This document shows, piece by piece, positions 39,474-48,673 of a DNA stretch of 64,000 nt. The notes beneath the pieces were generated by a model, which was not told the DNA's origin, did no database searches, and was given only the letters and a program-made list of their open reading frames with translations. The translations under genes were made by a program, and so were the position numbers. The number at the start of each line of letters is the position of its first letter. Position 1 is the stretch's first letter. The DNA is from Fibrobacter sp. UBA4297 (GTDB lineage Bacteria; Fibrobacterota; Fibrobacteria; Fibrobacterales; Fibrobacteraceae): the NCBI RefSeq assembly GCF_002394865.1, contig NZ_DGUZ01000017.1, positions 186,001-250,000 on the forward strand, read 5' to 3'.

Positions 39474-39941
39474 CTATTCTTTAATCGCTTGGAACGAGCA
39501 GCTGATTTCAACAGCGACGTTCTTCGGGAGCGTAGAAACGCCGACAGCCGTACGCGCGTGTTTGCCGTTCTCACCGAGAATCTGCACGGCGAGTTCGCTG
39601 GCGCCATTCAGTACAATCGGCTGGTCATGGAAATCGTTTGCAGACTGCACAAATCCCTGAATCTGAACGAGGCGGAGTGTTTCGCCGGCTTTCAACTGCG
39701 TGAGGGCGGCGGCAATGTTGTTCAAGAAGCAAATCTGTGCCGCTTCCTTGGCCTTTTCCACAGAAATCTGGTTCGGAACAACGCCTATAAAAGCAGAAAA
39801 GTCTCCCTTCACGGACGGCAACTGCCCAGAAACAATAATCGTATCGCCAAAGCGCGTTGCCGGAACATAAGCGGCAACCGGTGCGGGGCAGGCGGGGAGC
39901 GTCAGCCCCAGTTCTTCAAATTTAGAGACAATATTGCTCAT
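39474..39941 (-). CDS. RidA family protein (YjgF/YER057c/UK114)
   Basis: 155 residues, of the somewhat longer subfamily. Seen: IIVSGQLPS near residue 40, a central EAAQICFLNNIAAAL helix, and the C-terminal GKHARTAVGVSTLPKNVAVEIS, whose Arg in RTAVG is the conserved imine-binding residue. RidA enzymes deaminate reactive enamine/imine products of PLP enzymes. AGGAG lies upstream of the ATG. Monocistronic. Confidence 0.9.
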   Translation of the reverse strand: MSNIVSKFEELGLTLPACPAPVAAYVPATRFGDTIIVSGQLPSVKGDFSAFIGVVPNQISVEKAKEAAQICFLNNIAAALTQLKAGETLRLVQIQGFVQSANDFHDQPIVLNGASELAVQILGENGKHARTAVGVSTLPKNVAVEISCSFQAIKE

Positions 39942-40074
39942 GTAATCTCCTTGTTTTTTGCGCTTCTAATATACAATAATTGCGCCTTATTTGGCATTTT
40001 TTCGTTAGGCGATTTCGTGGAATGTACTTTGTATTTTGCTGAGGTATATGCAAGGACTATTACTGGTATAAAAG

Positions 40075-40163
40075 AAGATGCCGGCTTGGGGGCCGGCATG
40101 ACGTTTGCAAAATAGCACAGGTTCCTTCGACTACGGCGCAATACGCCTTCGCTCAGGATGATG
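40075..40163. repeat. Adjacent REP unit and CCTTCG...AGGATGATG palindrome
   Basis: GATGCCGGC...GCCGGCATGACG (about 40077-40102) followed by GGTTCCTTCGACTACGGCGC and CGCCTTCGCTCAGGATGATG (40119-40163). Two of the window's repeat types placed side by side at the 3' end of the acyltransferase fusion gene. Confidence 0.7.
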
Positions 40164-40170
40164 CGGACCG

Positions 40171-43100
40171 TTACTTCTTCTCGACTAATTCCGTGGCGAG
40201 CTTCTTCATTCCGTTGAAGTCCCACTTGCCACTGCCGAGCTTCGGGATGGCTTCGACGCAGAACACGGAACCCGGTTGCATGAGTGGCGGAATGCCTGAC
40301 TTGCGCAAACTTCTTGAGATTTCTTCGGTATCGAGAGCTTCGTCGCCTTTGACGAGGAGCACGATGCGTTCGCCCTTCACAGAATCCGGAACGGCGGTAA
40401 TGGCAAATTCGTGTTCTCCCATGATGCCTGTTTCTGCAATGCGGAGTTCCACAGCGGTAAGCGAAATCATTTCACCACCGAGCTTTGCAAAGCGGCTGTA
40501 GCGGCCGAGAATCTTGACGAAGCCGTCTTCGGTGATGGTACACTTGTCTCCGGTCTTGTACCAGCGACGCCCATCGACTTCAAAAATGACGGCATCAGTT
40601 TTAGCTTCATCGCGGAGGTAACCCTTCATCACTTGCGGGCCTGTGATGACGAGCATGCCTTCTTCACCCGGAGCCAAGAATTCGTTTGTCTCGGGGTTAA
40701 TAATGGCACCTGTAGAACCCGGGACGACCATGCCGATGCTCGATGGGTCACTGCATTTTTCCATCGTCAAGAAGTCGTCCAAAAGTACGTTCGGGGCGTT
40801 GAGCGTTGCAAGCGGCGTGAGTTCCGTACAGCCGTAGCCTTCGTAAATGTCCTTGCCGAACTTGAGCTTGAAGGTCTCGCGCATTTCGGGGCGGAGCTTT
40901 TCTGCACCGGCAATCACGTAGCGCAAAGAGTCGAGGCACATCGGGTGGACCCAGCGGTTGATGGCGATGGCGCGGAGGAATGTCGGGGTGCCCATGAGGA
41001 TGGTCGCCTTGTATTCGGCACACACGCGAGCAAGCGTCTTGATGTCAGTCGGGTCGGGGCAGAGCACCATCGGCACACCGTCCAAAAGCGGCATCATGAA
41101 TGTCATCGTAAAGCCAAACGAATGGAACAGCGGGAGGAGCGATGTCATCACGTCGGTGCGGCAAAGCCTGATGACGTGGTCTCCTTGCTGGGCGTTGGAA
41201 ATCACGTTCTTGTGCGTGAGTTCTACACCCTTCGGTGTACCTTCAGAACCGGAGCTGAACAAGATAACAGCATCGTCGCTCAGCTTTGCGGTCGTGAACC
41301 AGAGGTCTCTCAAAAGTTTCTTGGGGAACGTTAAGACGATGAACGATTCGAGCAGACGGCAGAATGTGCTGATTTTCTGTTCTTCTTCGTCGATGTAGAA
41401 CATCTGGCATTTTTCGGCAAGCTGCTTGAAGTCGGAGTTCTTGCCGCAGAGCTTGTCAAAGAAGGCTCGGGACGTGACAATTGTCGAAAGTTCAGCCTTG
41501 TCGATGCAACCAATGAGCGTGTCTACAGGCGAGGTGTAGTTCAGGTTGACGGTCGTCTTTCCGCAGCCGAGAATAGACATAATGCCGAGAGCGGCGTCGC
41601 GGCTCGTGGGGAGCATGAAGCCTACGTTCTGGTCGTTCTTGGTGAGCGATTTGATTTTCTTGCTGAAGTGGTGGCAGAGGCGGATCATCTCGTAACCATT
41701 CACGTGGCGGCCGGCAGGGTCAATCAAGATTGGGCGGGAACGGCGCTTGCGCATCGCGCGGTACCAGAGCGGGATGATACTTGCGGAATGGTCCATCGCC
41801 ATGTTCCAGATGTCGGTTCCCAGGTTCTGCAAGTCCTTGCGGATCACGTTTTCGGGCGTGGTGGCGGGGAGAGCCTTGCCGAAACCTACGCTGATGACTC
41901 GGTTGAAATACTGCGGGCGGTTCACACATTCGGAGGCGTGGCTGTAGCGGCTGCCCCAAAGACCTTGTATGTAGAACGGGACGATTTGGGCTTCGGTGCC
42001 TTCAATAGCCTTTGTGTAATCGAGCGAGAACTTGGATACAAATGGAGTCTTTGATACTTCGCCTTCGGGGAAGATGACGACGGCTTCGCCCTTGAGGAGC
42101 GCTTCGTGGATTTTTTTCATCGCTTCACTTGGGTCGCGGCGGTTGATGTCGATGACGGACTTGCCGTGTGCGAACCAGCGCAAATACCAGTCGGCAAAGG
42201 TGTTGCGGTTACTTGCGATGAGAAGCGGGCGCGGGCTTGCCATCTGGAGCACGGCCCAGTCAATAAAGCTGTAGTGCGGGCCTACCAAAAGGAGCGGACC
42301 AGATTCGGGCATATTCTGGATGCCGTGGACCTTGACCTTATAGCGGAACACGTATGAGAATGCAAAGCGGAGCCCAGCGCGGAGGAGCGTCATCGGGGTG
42401 CGCTTGAGCGTGAACACGAACGTGAGGGCGAGGATCACAGCGAGGAAGAATAGCTGTTTGTGGAGGCTGAGTTCGGTCATGAGGAAGAGGATGACCTGGA
42501 AGCCAAGTAAGATGAACAGGAAGCTCATCTGAATCATGAACGAAACGGCGTGGATGCGGCCAGATGTGTCTGGGCGTGTGACGTTTTGGATGACCGTGCG
42601 GAGGATGACGAATGCGGAGCCTGCCCAGAAGGCGATGAATGCGTAGAGGAACGCAAGGACGTACTGGTTATTGATGAATGGCGTCATAATCATCGTGATG
42701 GAAGACGCAATGGCGGCAAGCGGGATAAGGCCTGTTTCCACGAAGTTCTTGGAAGACTTTGCGGCACTGATGGCGCCAATGATGTAGCCGATTCCTGTAA
42801 AGATGAACGTCCACTGGAAAAGCGTTGTGCTCTGCGTGCCTGTCATGTTCTGCGAAATCATGATGAGGAATTGCGTCACGCTCCAGAATGCAGCAATGCC
42901 GAGCATCGAGAGCTTGAGCATCGGGTTCGACCAGGTCGAAGAAAAATTGCGCATGGGAGAGCGAAGCTTCACGAACTTGTTCTGCTTGCAGATGCGGATG
43001 CAGAAAGACGAAATCGCGGCAACAAGGCCAACAGCCGAGAGGATAAACGGAAGCAGTGTGTAGCTGATTGTCGAGCTGTCGTTCGGGCTGTAGTCAAACG

Positions 43101-43569
43101 TGAGGAAGGATATAATCGTGATGCCGAGCGCCATGAAAATCAAATGCTTGGCGTTGATCCTCACGAGGTCGTTCCCGTCGGTGATTTCTTTCATGAGGCC
43201 GATTTTTGCAGGGCTGAAAATCGCAAGGAAGATGCCGTAGAGGAACAATAGCGCAAATGCACCGAAGTCGAGCCTTTCGCCAAAGAAGAATGCAATCAGC
43301 AAAACGGAAATTGCCATGCCGATGGAGGTCCAGCCCATGACCTTGCTCTTGGGGAAGCGGCCTGCGAAGTAGCTTGCGACATGCATCATGATGATGCTCG
43401 GCGAGAACATGGCGAACTGGAGTAAAAGGCTCAGCCAGAAGAATCGTGTGCCTTCGGAGTTGAAGGTTATCCAACGTTGAAAGTGGATGAATAAACCCAG
43501 TTGCATAAAAGATGTTAAAAATACAGCTATGTAATAGGGAATCTCGCCAGAGTGTAATGTGCGTTTCAT
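40171..43569 (-). CDS. MFS transporter-acyltransferase-acyl-ACP synthetase fusion (LplT-Aas type)
   Basis: 1132 residues from the ATG at 43569; the longer frame adds repeat-derived residues. Residues about 1-415 form a 12-helix MFS unit of the LplT (lysophospholipid flippase) type. About 420-630 is a PlsC acyltransferase with HX4D as HYSFID and PEGEVSKT in place of FPEGTRS. About 635-1132 is an AMP-forming synthetase: FSSGSEGTPKGVELTH, EGYGCTELTPLA, YKTGDKC, and a C-terminal lysine in GKWDFN. Inference: imports lysophospholipid, activates fatty acid and re-acylates it, in one polypeptide where E. coli uses LplT and Aas. The ribosome binding site is weak. Confidence 0.88.
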   Translation of the reverse strand: MKRTLHSGEIPYYIAVFLTSFMQLGLFIHFQRWITFNSEGTRFFWLSLLLQFAMFSPSIIMMHVASYFAGRFPKSKVMGWTSIGMAISVLLIAFFFGERLDFGAFALLFLYGIFLAIFSPAKIGLMKEITDGNDLVRINAKHLIFMALGITIISFLTFDYSPNDSSTISYTLLPFILSAVGLVAAISSFCIRICKQNKFVKLRSPMRNFSSTWSNPMLKLSMLGIAAFWSVTQFLIMISQNMTGTQSTTLFQWTFIFTGIGYIIGAISAAKSSKNFVETGLIPLAAIASSITMIMTPFINNQYVLAFLYAFIAFWAGSAFVILRTVIQNVTRPDTSGRIHAVSFMIQMSFLFILLGFQVILFLMTELSLHKQLFFLAVILALTFVFTLKRTPMTLLRAGLRFAFSYVFRYKVKVHGIQNMPESGPLLLVGPHYSFIDWAVLQMASPRPLLIASNRNTFADWYLRWFAHGKSVIDINRRDPSEAMKKIHEALLKGEAVVIFPEGEVSKTPFVSKFSLDYTKAIEGTEAQIVPFYIQGLWGSRYSHASECVNRPQYFNRVISVGFGKALPATTPENVIRKDLQNLGTDIWNMAMDHSASIIPLWYRAMRKRRSRPILIDPAGRHVNGYEMIRLCHHFSKKIKSLTKNDQNVGFMLPTSRDAALGIMSILGCGKTTVNLNYTSPVDTLIGCIDKAELSTIVTSRAFFDKLCGKNSDFKQLAEKCQMFYIDEEEQKISTFCRLLESFIVLTFPKKLLRDLWFTTAKLSDDAVILFSSGSEGTPKGVELTHKNVISNAQQGDHVIRLCRTDVMTSLLPLFHSFGFTMTFMMPLLDGVPMVLCPDPTDIKTLARVCAEYKATILMGTPTFLRAIAINRWVHPMCLDSLRYVIAGAEKLRPEMRETFKLKFGKDIYEGYGCTELTPLATLNAPNVLLDDFLTMEKCSDPSSIGMVVPGSTGAIINPETNEFLAPGEEGMLVITGPQVMKGYLRDEAKTDAVIFEVDGRRWYKTGDKCTITEDGFVKILGRYSRFAKLGGEMISLTAVELRIAETGIMGEHEFAITAVPDSVKGERIVLLVKGDEALDTEEISRSLRKSGIPPLMQPGSVFCVEAIPKLGSGKWDFNGMKKLATELVEKK

Positions 43570-43640
43570 ATAGGTTGTTTTGTATAAAAATTGTTCAAAA
43601 TTGCGAGGTAAATATAGTAATGATTGGTGGGGGTAAAAAA

Positions 43641-43670
43641 GGAAAAGCCCGCACGGTGGCGGGCATGACA
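43641..43670. repeat. Single REP-like unit
   Basis: AAAGCCCGC...GCGGGCATGACA; a minimal copy of the family described at 10880, between the acyltransferase start and the small transporter subunit. Confidence 0.7.
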
Positions 43671-43694
43671 TAGTAGGGGGCGGGGGGCGTCTCG

Positions 43695-43799
43695 TTACTT
43701 CTTGAATACTTTGTAGAAGCAGAATGCGCAGAGCCCAGTGATTGCGCCCCAAGCGCAAATCATGAAAACGAGTCCGCCCGTAGTGAATTCAGCGTCCAT
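43695..43799 (-). CDS. MetS-family NSS transporter small subunit
   Basis: 34 residues (MDAEFTTGG ... CFYKVFKK). A single hydrophobic helix (LVFMICAWGAITGLC) and a short basic tail match MetS proteins, the tiny subunits that accompany NSS importers such as the Corynebacterium methionine/alanine importer MetPS. The start lies 2 bp after the transporter stop, with GGAGG upstream inside the transporter's last codons, so both are translated together. The length is below usual gene-calling limits. Confidence 0.85.
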   Translation of the reverse strand: MDAEFTTGGLVFMICAWGAITGLCAFCFYKVFKK

Positions 43800-43801
43800 T
43801 T

Positions 43802-45487
43802 TTAGCCCTCCATGTTTTCGTCAGAGTTTCCGATTTCCATCTTCTTGATGCTTTTGCTGCGGCCTTTTTCAGCAGGGCCGCCCTTGCGCCAGGCGTAGGC
43901 GATGGCGAGGTTTAAAAGCAAGAACAGTATGAGCAAGAATCCGCGGAATGCCCATGTGAATCCGATTTTTGGGAATGTGTGGCCAAGGAAATTGACCGTT
44001 GCATTCGGGTCCACGTTGCTGAGCGTGATGAACGGGAGACCGTCCGTGAGCGTGAACGAAACCAAAAGCACAATCAGGTAAATCGGGCAAACATACATGA
44101 TGATGGGGCGCAAGAAGCGGGGGAGCTTGAGGAGCGAACCGTCGTTCATTGTTGCGAAGGCTTCGTTTTCGCCCGGTTCAAATTCCACTTCGGCAGGGAG
44201 GTCGCCATTGGCCTGGGCTTCTTTCGCCTTGCGGCGTCCGAGCACGAGGCTAAAGAGAACAGCCTGGATCATGCCTACGAACACGATGAGGTACGTACCG
44301 CCCCAGAAGTCGAGTTCATCGACGGTGCCTGCGGCGAGGCCGAAAATGGCGGTAAGGCTACCGATAAAGGTAATCGTACTGACCGTCGTGACGGATTTTT
44401 TACGCGTAAACTTGAGGTCGTCTTCGCAGAAGCTGATGAGCGGCTGGATGATGGAAATGGCGCTTGTGATGCCTGCAAAGAATAGCATGGTAAACCAAAC
44501 GGTCTGGAGCGCGCCACCGAACGGGAGCGTTCCGAAAACGTAAGGCATCGTCTGGAATCCAAGACCAAACGTGCCGAGCTTCGCGCATTCTTCGATGTTT
44601 GCGCCTGCGATAAGCACAGCCATCGGGATTACAACCGTACCACCAATAATCACTTCGGCAAATCCGTTCGTAGCACTTGCCGTGAGCGAAGAAAGCACGA
44701 GGTCTTCTTTCGGCTTGAGGTAGCTTGCGTAGCAGAAGATGATGGCCATACCGAGACTCATCGTGAAGAACACCTGGCCAGCTGCGGCCATCCAGACCTT
44801 CGGACTAGCGAGTTCCGAGAAATCTGGGTTCCACATGAAGGCAAGTCCCTTGCCAATGCCTGGGAGCGTGAGCACGCGGACCACAAGCACAAGGCCTAAA
44901 ATCAAAAGGATCGGCATGCAAATCTTGTTCGCGCGTTCAATGCCCTTGCGCACGCCGAACGAAAGCACTATCATGTTCGCGATAAATGTAATGAGGAAGA
45001 AGATGATGGCGACCGGGATGCCGCCGACGCAAGTCTTGAGCATGATGTAGTCGCTAAAGAATTCCGTCATCTTTGCAGGACCCTGCGCGACAACGTCCAT
45101 CAACGTGCCCGTTGCGGAGTAGAATGCAAATGCCAAAATCCAGGACTGGATAAATCCATAATAGAAAATGATGAAAATCGGCGGGAGGAGTCCGAGTGAA
45201 CCCAGGTACTTTGCCCACTTCTTCTTTTTGTGGAAAATCACGTGGTAGGTACTCGGGGAGGTGCCGTAATTGTGGTAGCCGGCGTAACGGCCGAGCGTCC
45301 ATTCAATCCAGGCGAGCGGAATTCCGAGGAACACAAATGCAATGAGGTAGGGGATGATGAATGCGCCGCCGCCATTAGTAGCCGCCTGCACAGGGAATCG
45401 AAGAAAATTGCCAAGACCGACTGCAGAACCAGCGACTGCGAGGATAACCCCGAGTTTGGAACCCCAGCTTTCACGATTATTTGCCAT
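43802..45487 (-). CDS. Sodium:neurotransmitter symporter family (NSS) amino acid transporter
   Basis: 561 residues, about 12 membrane helices. The first helix has SWGSKLGVILAVAGSAVGLGN, broken here as KLGVILAVAGSAVGLGN and FLRFP, the signature sodium/substrate-binding segment of LeuT-like transporters; GGGAFIIPYL follows. Family members import amino acids with sodium; the partner MetS-like subunit points to methionine, alanine or related substrates. The insertion at about 415-440 (ANGDLPAEVEFEPGENEAF) is a cytoplasmic loop. Confidence 0.92.
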   Translation of the reverse strand: MANNRESWGSKLGVILAVAGSAVGLGNFLRFPVQAATNGGGAFIIPYLIAFVFLGIPLAWIEWTLGRYAGYHNYGTSPSTYHVIFHKKKKWAKYLGSLGLLPPIFIIFYYGFIQSWILAFAFYSATGTLMDVVAQGPAKMTEFFSDYIMLKTCVGGIPVAIIFFLITFIANMIVLSFGVRKGIERANKICMPILLILGLVLVVRVLTLPGIGKGLAFMWNPDFSELASPKVWMAAAGQVFFTMSLGMAIIFCYASYLKPKEDLVLSSLTASATNGFAEVIIGGTVVIPMAVLIAGANIEECAKLGTFGLGFQTMPYVFGTLPFGGALQTVWFTMLFFAGITSAISIIQPLISFCEDDLKFTRKKSVTTVSTITFIGSLTAIFGLAAGTVDELDFWGGTYLIVFVGMIQAVLFSLVLGRRKAKEAQANGDLPAEVEFEPGENEAFATMNDGSLLKLPRFLRPIIMYVCPIYLIVLLVSFTLTDGLPFITLSNVDPNATVNFLGHTFPKIGFTWAFRGFLLILFLLLNLAIAYAWRKGGPAEKGRSKSIKKMEIGNSDENMEG

Positions 45488-45591
45488 GTTCTTTTCCTAA
45501 AATTTGAGCCGAAACTCAGTGAATATCGTGTTAAATTTAGTTATTCTTCGAAAAATGGCAACTTTGAAAAATATTACGCAAGGGGATGACC

Positions 45592-46992
45592 TTAGGCGTT
45601 CTTTTTTTGCCTGCCTTTGAGTTCCTCTTTCTTAGCGTACATGCTTTCGTCTGCGCGCTTGAATACGTCGTCAACGTTGTCGCCAGCCTTGAATTCGGAC
45701 ATGCCGTAGGCGACAGAGTAGCGTTCATAGGGTTTGCGCTTGGTATTGTTTGCCGTCTTTTGAAATTCCCTTTCGATATTTTTCAGAAGCTTTTCGCGGT
45801 TCTTGTAGTCGCTGTTTTGCAGAATGACCACGAATTCGTCTCCTCCGACTCTGTAGACGGGAGATTGTCTGTAGATGTTGCAGAAAATGCGGCAAGCTCC
45901 CAAAATGTACTTGTCTCCGCAATCGTGACCAAAGTTGTCGTTGACATCCTTAAGGTTGTTGACATCGATCATCACAATCGCAAATGTTGCGGTATTGTTG
46001 GCAATTTGTTCTTGCAAGGCTTCTTTCGTTTTGTCGTAGGCGACCTTGCTGTTGACATGGGTCAGGGAATCCGTGAATGCGAGGTTGGTCATGTCTTCGG
46101 CCTGTTCCTTTGCGGACCGTGCGATGGCCTCCGCTTCTAGAAGCCCCTGGACGTATGTGCGCATGTCCTTAGACATCTGCGAGATTGCATTCGAAAGCGA
46201 TTCGATTTCGTTGTGCGTGTGAATATCGGGAGCGGCGAAAATCAGTTCGTCGGGCGTCTTTTTACCACGGCTCTTTTCGGCGAAATGTCGGGCGCTCTTT
46301 TCAAGTTCAAGAATCGGCCCCGTCACGTTGCGGCGTAACCATATGAACAAAATAAGTGCAAACAGGAGCCCAAGCCCGAGGGTCAGTAAAACGTTGTACA
46401 TGACGTAATTGTTGACGGTCTTGTGGAGGTCCGAAATGGAAATGTCTGCGCAGATGACGCCAAAATGCACTCCAAGCGAGTTGACGTACGGTTTGCAGGC
46501 CGTGTAGGCCGCCCCCCAGTCGGAGTCTTCTTCAAAGAATGAAATTTCATCCTTTGTCATGGCCTTCGCGAATTTTCGAATTTCAGAAAGTTCATACGCG
46601 TCGGTCAGCTCCAATAACTTCATGTCTTCTTCGCCACGTTCACGTTCTGCCTTGCTTGTGGCGGAGCAGATATTGTATATGGAATCGTTGCGCACAAAAA
46701 GCGAGTAGAGGTAGAACAGCTCGAAGTCGTCGACCATGCCGTTGAGCAACTGTTGCACGTCGTTGTACTTTTCGGTCTTTTGGCCCGTTATGGCGTTCTG
46801 GTAAAGGTCGTCCATGTCTATGCGGTTGACCGCATAGTTCAGAATGTTGCTGAGCTTGTCATCGTAACGCTTGTAAAGAGACTGAGAGTATGTCAGGTAA
46901 GCCTGGATAGAAAGCAAAAGGCACATGAATGTGATAAAGACCGCGCTTCCTAGAATAAGGCTTCTATGAATAGGTTTCTTCTGGTTCTTCAT
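45592..46992 (-). CDS. Membrane diguanylate cyclase with periplasmic sensor and HAMP domains
   Basis: 466 residues from the ATG at 46992 (GGAG 6 nt upstream). Two membrane helices (about 11-33 and 200-222) enclose a periplasmic sensor of about 165 residues of Cache-like character (DWGAAYTACKPYVNSLG). A HAMP-like segment (about 222-275) leads to a GGDEF domain (about 300-455) with LTHVNSKVAYD, NDNFGHDCGDKYI and the intact active-site loop RVGGDEF. It should make cyclic di-GMP in response to an external signal. No RxxD product-inhibition site is obvious (the residue before the loop region is SPVYRV). Confidence 0.88.
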   Translation of the reverse strand: MKNQKKPIHRSLILGSAVFITFMCLLLSIQAYLTYSQSLYKRYDDKLSNILNYAVNRIDMDDLYQNAITGQKTEKYNDVQQLLNGMVDDFELFYLYSLFVRNDSIYNICSATSKAERERGEEDMKLLELTDAYELSEIRKFAKAMTKDEISFFEEDSDWGAAYTACKPYVNSLGVHFGVICADISISDLHKTVNNYVMYNVLLTLGLGLLFALILFIWLRRNVTGPILELEKSARHFAEKSRGKKTPDELIFAAPDIHTHNEIESLSNAISQMSKDMRTYVQGLLEAEAIARSAKEQAEDMTNLAFTDSLTHVNSKVAYDKTKEALQEQIANNTATFAIVMIDVNNLKDVNDNFGHDCGDKYILGACRIFCNIYRQSPVYRVGGDEFVVILQNSDYKNREKLLKNIEREFQKTANNTKRKPYERYSVAYGMSEFKAGDNVDDVFKRADESMYAKKEELKGRQKKNA

Positions 46993-47143
46993 ACATTGCT
47001 CCATCGCTTCAAAAAATAGTTCTTTTTTTTACAAGAATCGTAAGTGATGTAAAAAATAGCACAATGATAGGAATCTGCTTTTTTGTACACTATTTTGTAA
47101 AAATGACACCTTTTGACATGGTGGTTTTATTATATTAGTGCTC

Positions 47144-48535
47144 ATGGTAGCAGTAAATAAATCCAAGAAAGAAATTGAGTATCTCTGTACGGAATGTGGC
47201 AATACGACTCCGAAGTGGGCGGGCAAGTGCCCGTTTTGCGGGGCGTGGAGCTCTCTTAAGGAACATGTTATTGAACGGGTCGCGGAAGGTGCTGGGCGCG
47301 TGGGGCGTGGTCTTGGCGGTCCGGTTCATAAGGTTGTGATGCTGAAGGATGTCGCAACGGAAGATACGCGGCGTTTGAGCACGGCGAATTCGGAATTTGA
47401 CCGTGTGCTTGGGGGCGGTTTTGCGCCGGGAAGCCTGGTGTTGATTGGCGGCGATCCGGGGATTGGTAAATCGACTCTCGTGCTGACGACACTTGCAACT
47501 ATGAATGCGGCGGGAGTCAAGGCGCTGTATGTGAGTGGCGAAGAGAGCGCTTGTCAGGTGAAGCTCCGCAGCGAACGATTGAATGTCTCGGGGAGCGACA
47601 TGATGCTCCTCTGCGAGACGAATCTCGAGAAAATTTTGGAGCAGGCAAAAGAGGTAAAGCCTCAGGTGCTTGTGATAGATTCTATCCAGACGGTTTACAA
47701 GAGCGACCTTGCGGGGACTCCCGGCTGTGCAACGCAGTTGCGCGAATGCACGCTGGACTTGATGGTGTTTGCCAAAAATACCGGCTGCATCACGATTCTG
47801 ATTGGACATGTGACGAAGGACGGGCAGATTGCCGGTCCGCGAATCTTGGAGCACATGGTCGATACGGTCGTGTACTTCGAAGGCGACCGGAATCATCAGT
47901 ACAGACTCTTGCGAACCATCAAGAATCGCTTTGGCGCTACCGACGAAATCGGCGTTTTCGAGATGACGAGCCACGGACTGAACCCTGTACTGAACCCTAG
48001 CAAGGTCTTTTTGCAAGAAGGCGTCCCGCCGACACCCGGGAGCGCCGTGTGCTGTACCATGGAAGGTTCAAGGGCGCTCCTGTTCGAAACGCAGGCCCTG
48101 GTGAACCAGACGAACTTTGCGGTTCCGCAACGGGTGGCGGCGGGCATTGACCCCAAGCGCCTGACGATCATCCTTGCGCTTTTGGAAAAGTTTGGCGGCG
48201 TGACTATTGGCGCCTCGGATGTATTTGCAAGCATTGCCGGCGGCATGAAGGTGAACGACGCCTCTTCGGACTTGGCGCTTGCGCTTGCCGTGGCGAGTAA
48301 CCACCTGGGAATCCCGCTTTCGCGGCAGACGATTGCGATTGGCGAGCTAGGACTGTCTGGCGAGGTGCGCGGTGTAAGTCTCTTGGACCAGAGGCTTAAA
48401 GAAGCGAGTCGCTTGGGCATGACGGAAGCTGTTGTGCCCGCAAGTAGCAAACTCTCGGAGAATATGGGCTCTATGAAGGTTGTGCGGGTGCATTCATTGT
48501 CCGAAGCTATAAGCTGGCTTATGGATAAGAAGTAG
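47144..48535 (+). CDS. radA: DNA repair protein RadA
   Basis: 463 residues from the ATG at 47144; an in-frame GTG lies 6 bp earlier. A C4 zinc finger (CTECGNTTPKWAGKCPFCG) is followed by a RecA-like ATPase (GGDPGIGKST Walker A, LVIDSIQT Walker B), the RadA-specific KNRFG motif and a Lon-like C-terminal domain. RadA is a branch-migration helicase in recombination. No Shine-Dalgarno; TATATT ends 7 nt before the ATG. Confidence 0.96.
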   Translation: MVAVNKSKKEIEYLCTECGNTTPKWAGKCPFCGAWSSLKEHVIERVAEGAGRVGRGLGGPVHKVVMLKDVATEDTRRLSTANSEFDRVLGGGFAPGSLVLIGGDPGIGKSTLVLTTLATMNAAGVKALYVSGEESACQVKLRSERLNVSGSDMMLLCETNLEKILEQAKEVKPQVLVIDSIQTVYKSDLAGTPGCATQLRECTLDLMVFAKNTGCITILIGHVTKDGQIAGPRILEHMVDTVVYFEGDRNHQYRLLRTIKNRFGATDEIGVFEMTSHGLNPVLNPSKVFLQEGVPPTPGSAVCCTMEGSRALLFETQALVNQTNFAVPQRVAAGIDPKRLTIILALLEKFGGVTIGASDVFASIAGGMKVNDASSDLALALAVASNHLGIPLSRQTIAIGELGLSGEVRGVSLLDQRLKEASRLGMTEAVVPASSKLSENMGSMKVVRVHSLSEAISWLMDKK

Positions 48536-48539
48536 GGTA

Positions 48540-48618
48540 GGAAGTGGTTAGTAAACAGTGGTTAGTGATGAGTTGCCGACTAATAACTATTGACTAAAGA
48601 CTATTGACCAATGACTAA
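48540..48618. repeat. GTGGTTAGTAAACAG / CTAATAACTATTGACTA palindromic repeat
   Basis: Arms GAAGTGGTTAGTAAACAGTG and GACTAATAACTATTGACTAA (continuing TGACCAATGACTAA) flank a GTTGCCGAC core. Same family as 32853 and 53049. Confidence 0.65.
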
Positions 48619-48628
48619 AATAAAAAAA

Positions 48629-48650
48629 GGGGCGCTCTTATGAGCGTCCC
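48629..48650 (-). terminator. Rho-independent terminator of the pentapeptide-repeat gene
   Basis: GGGACGCTC, loop ATAA, GAGCGCCCC on the minus strand (one imperfect pair), then TTTTTTTATTTT. Confidence 0.85.
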
Positions 48651-48673
48651 TAAATTCCGTTATTCAATAGGAC

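Noticed and set aside
47113..47136. TTGACA/TATATT promoter for radA
   Set aside because: The spacing is only 12 bp, too short for a normal -35/-10 pair.
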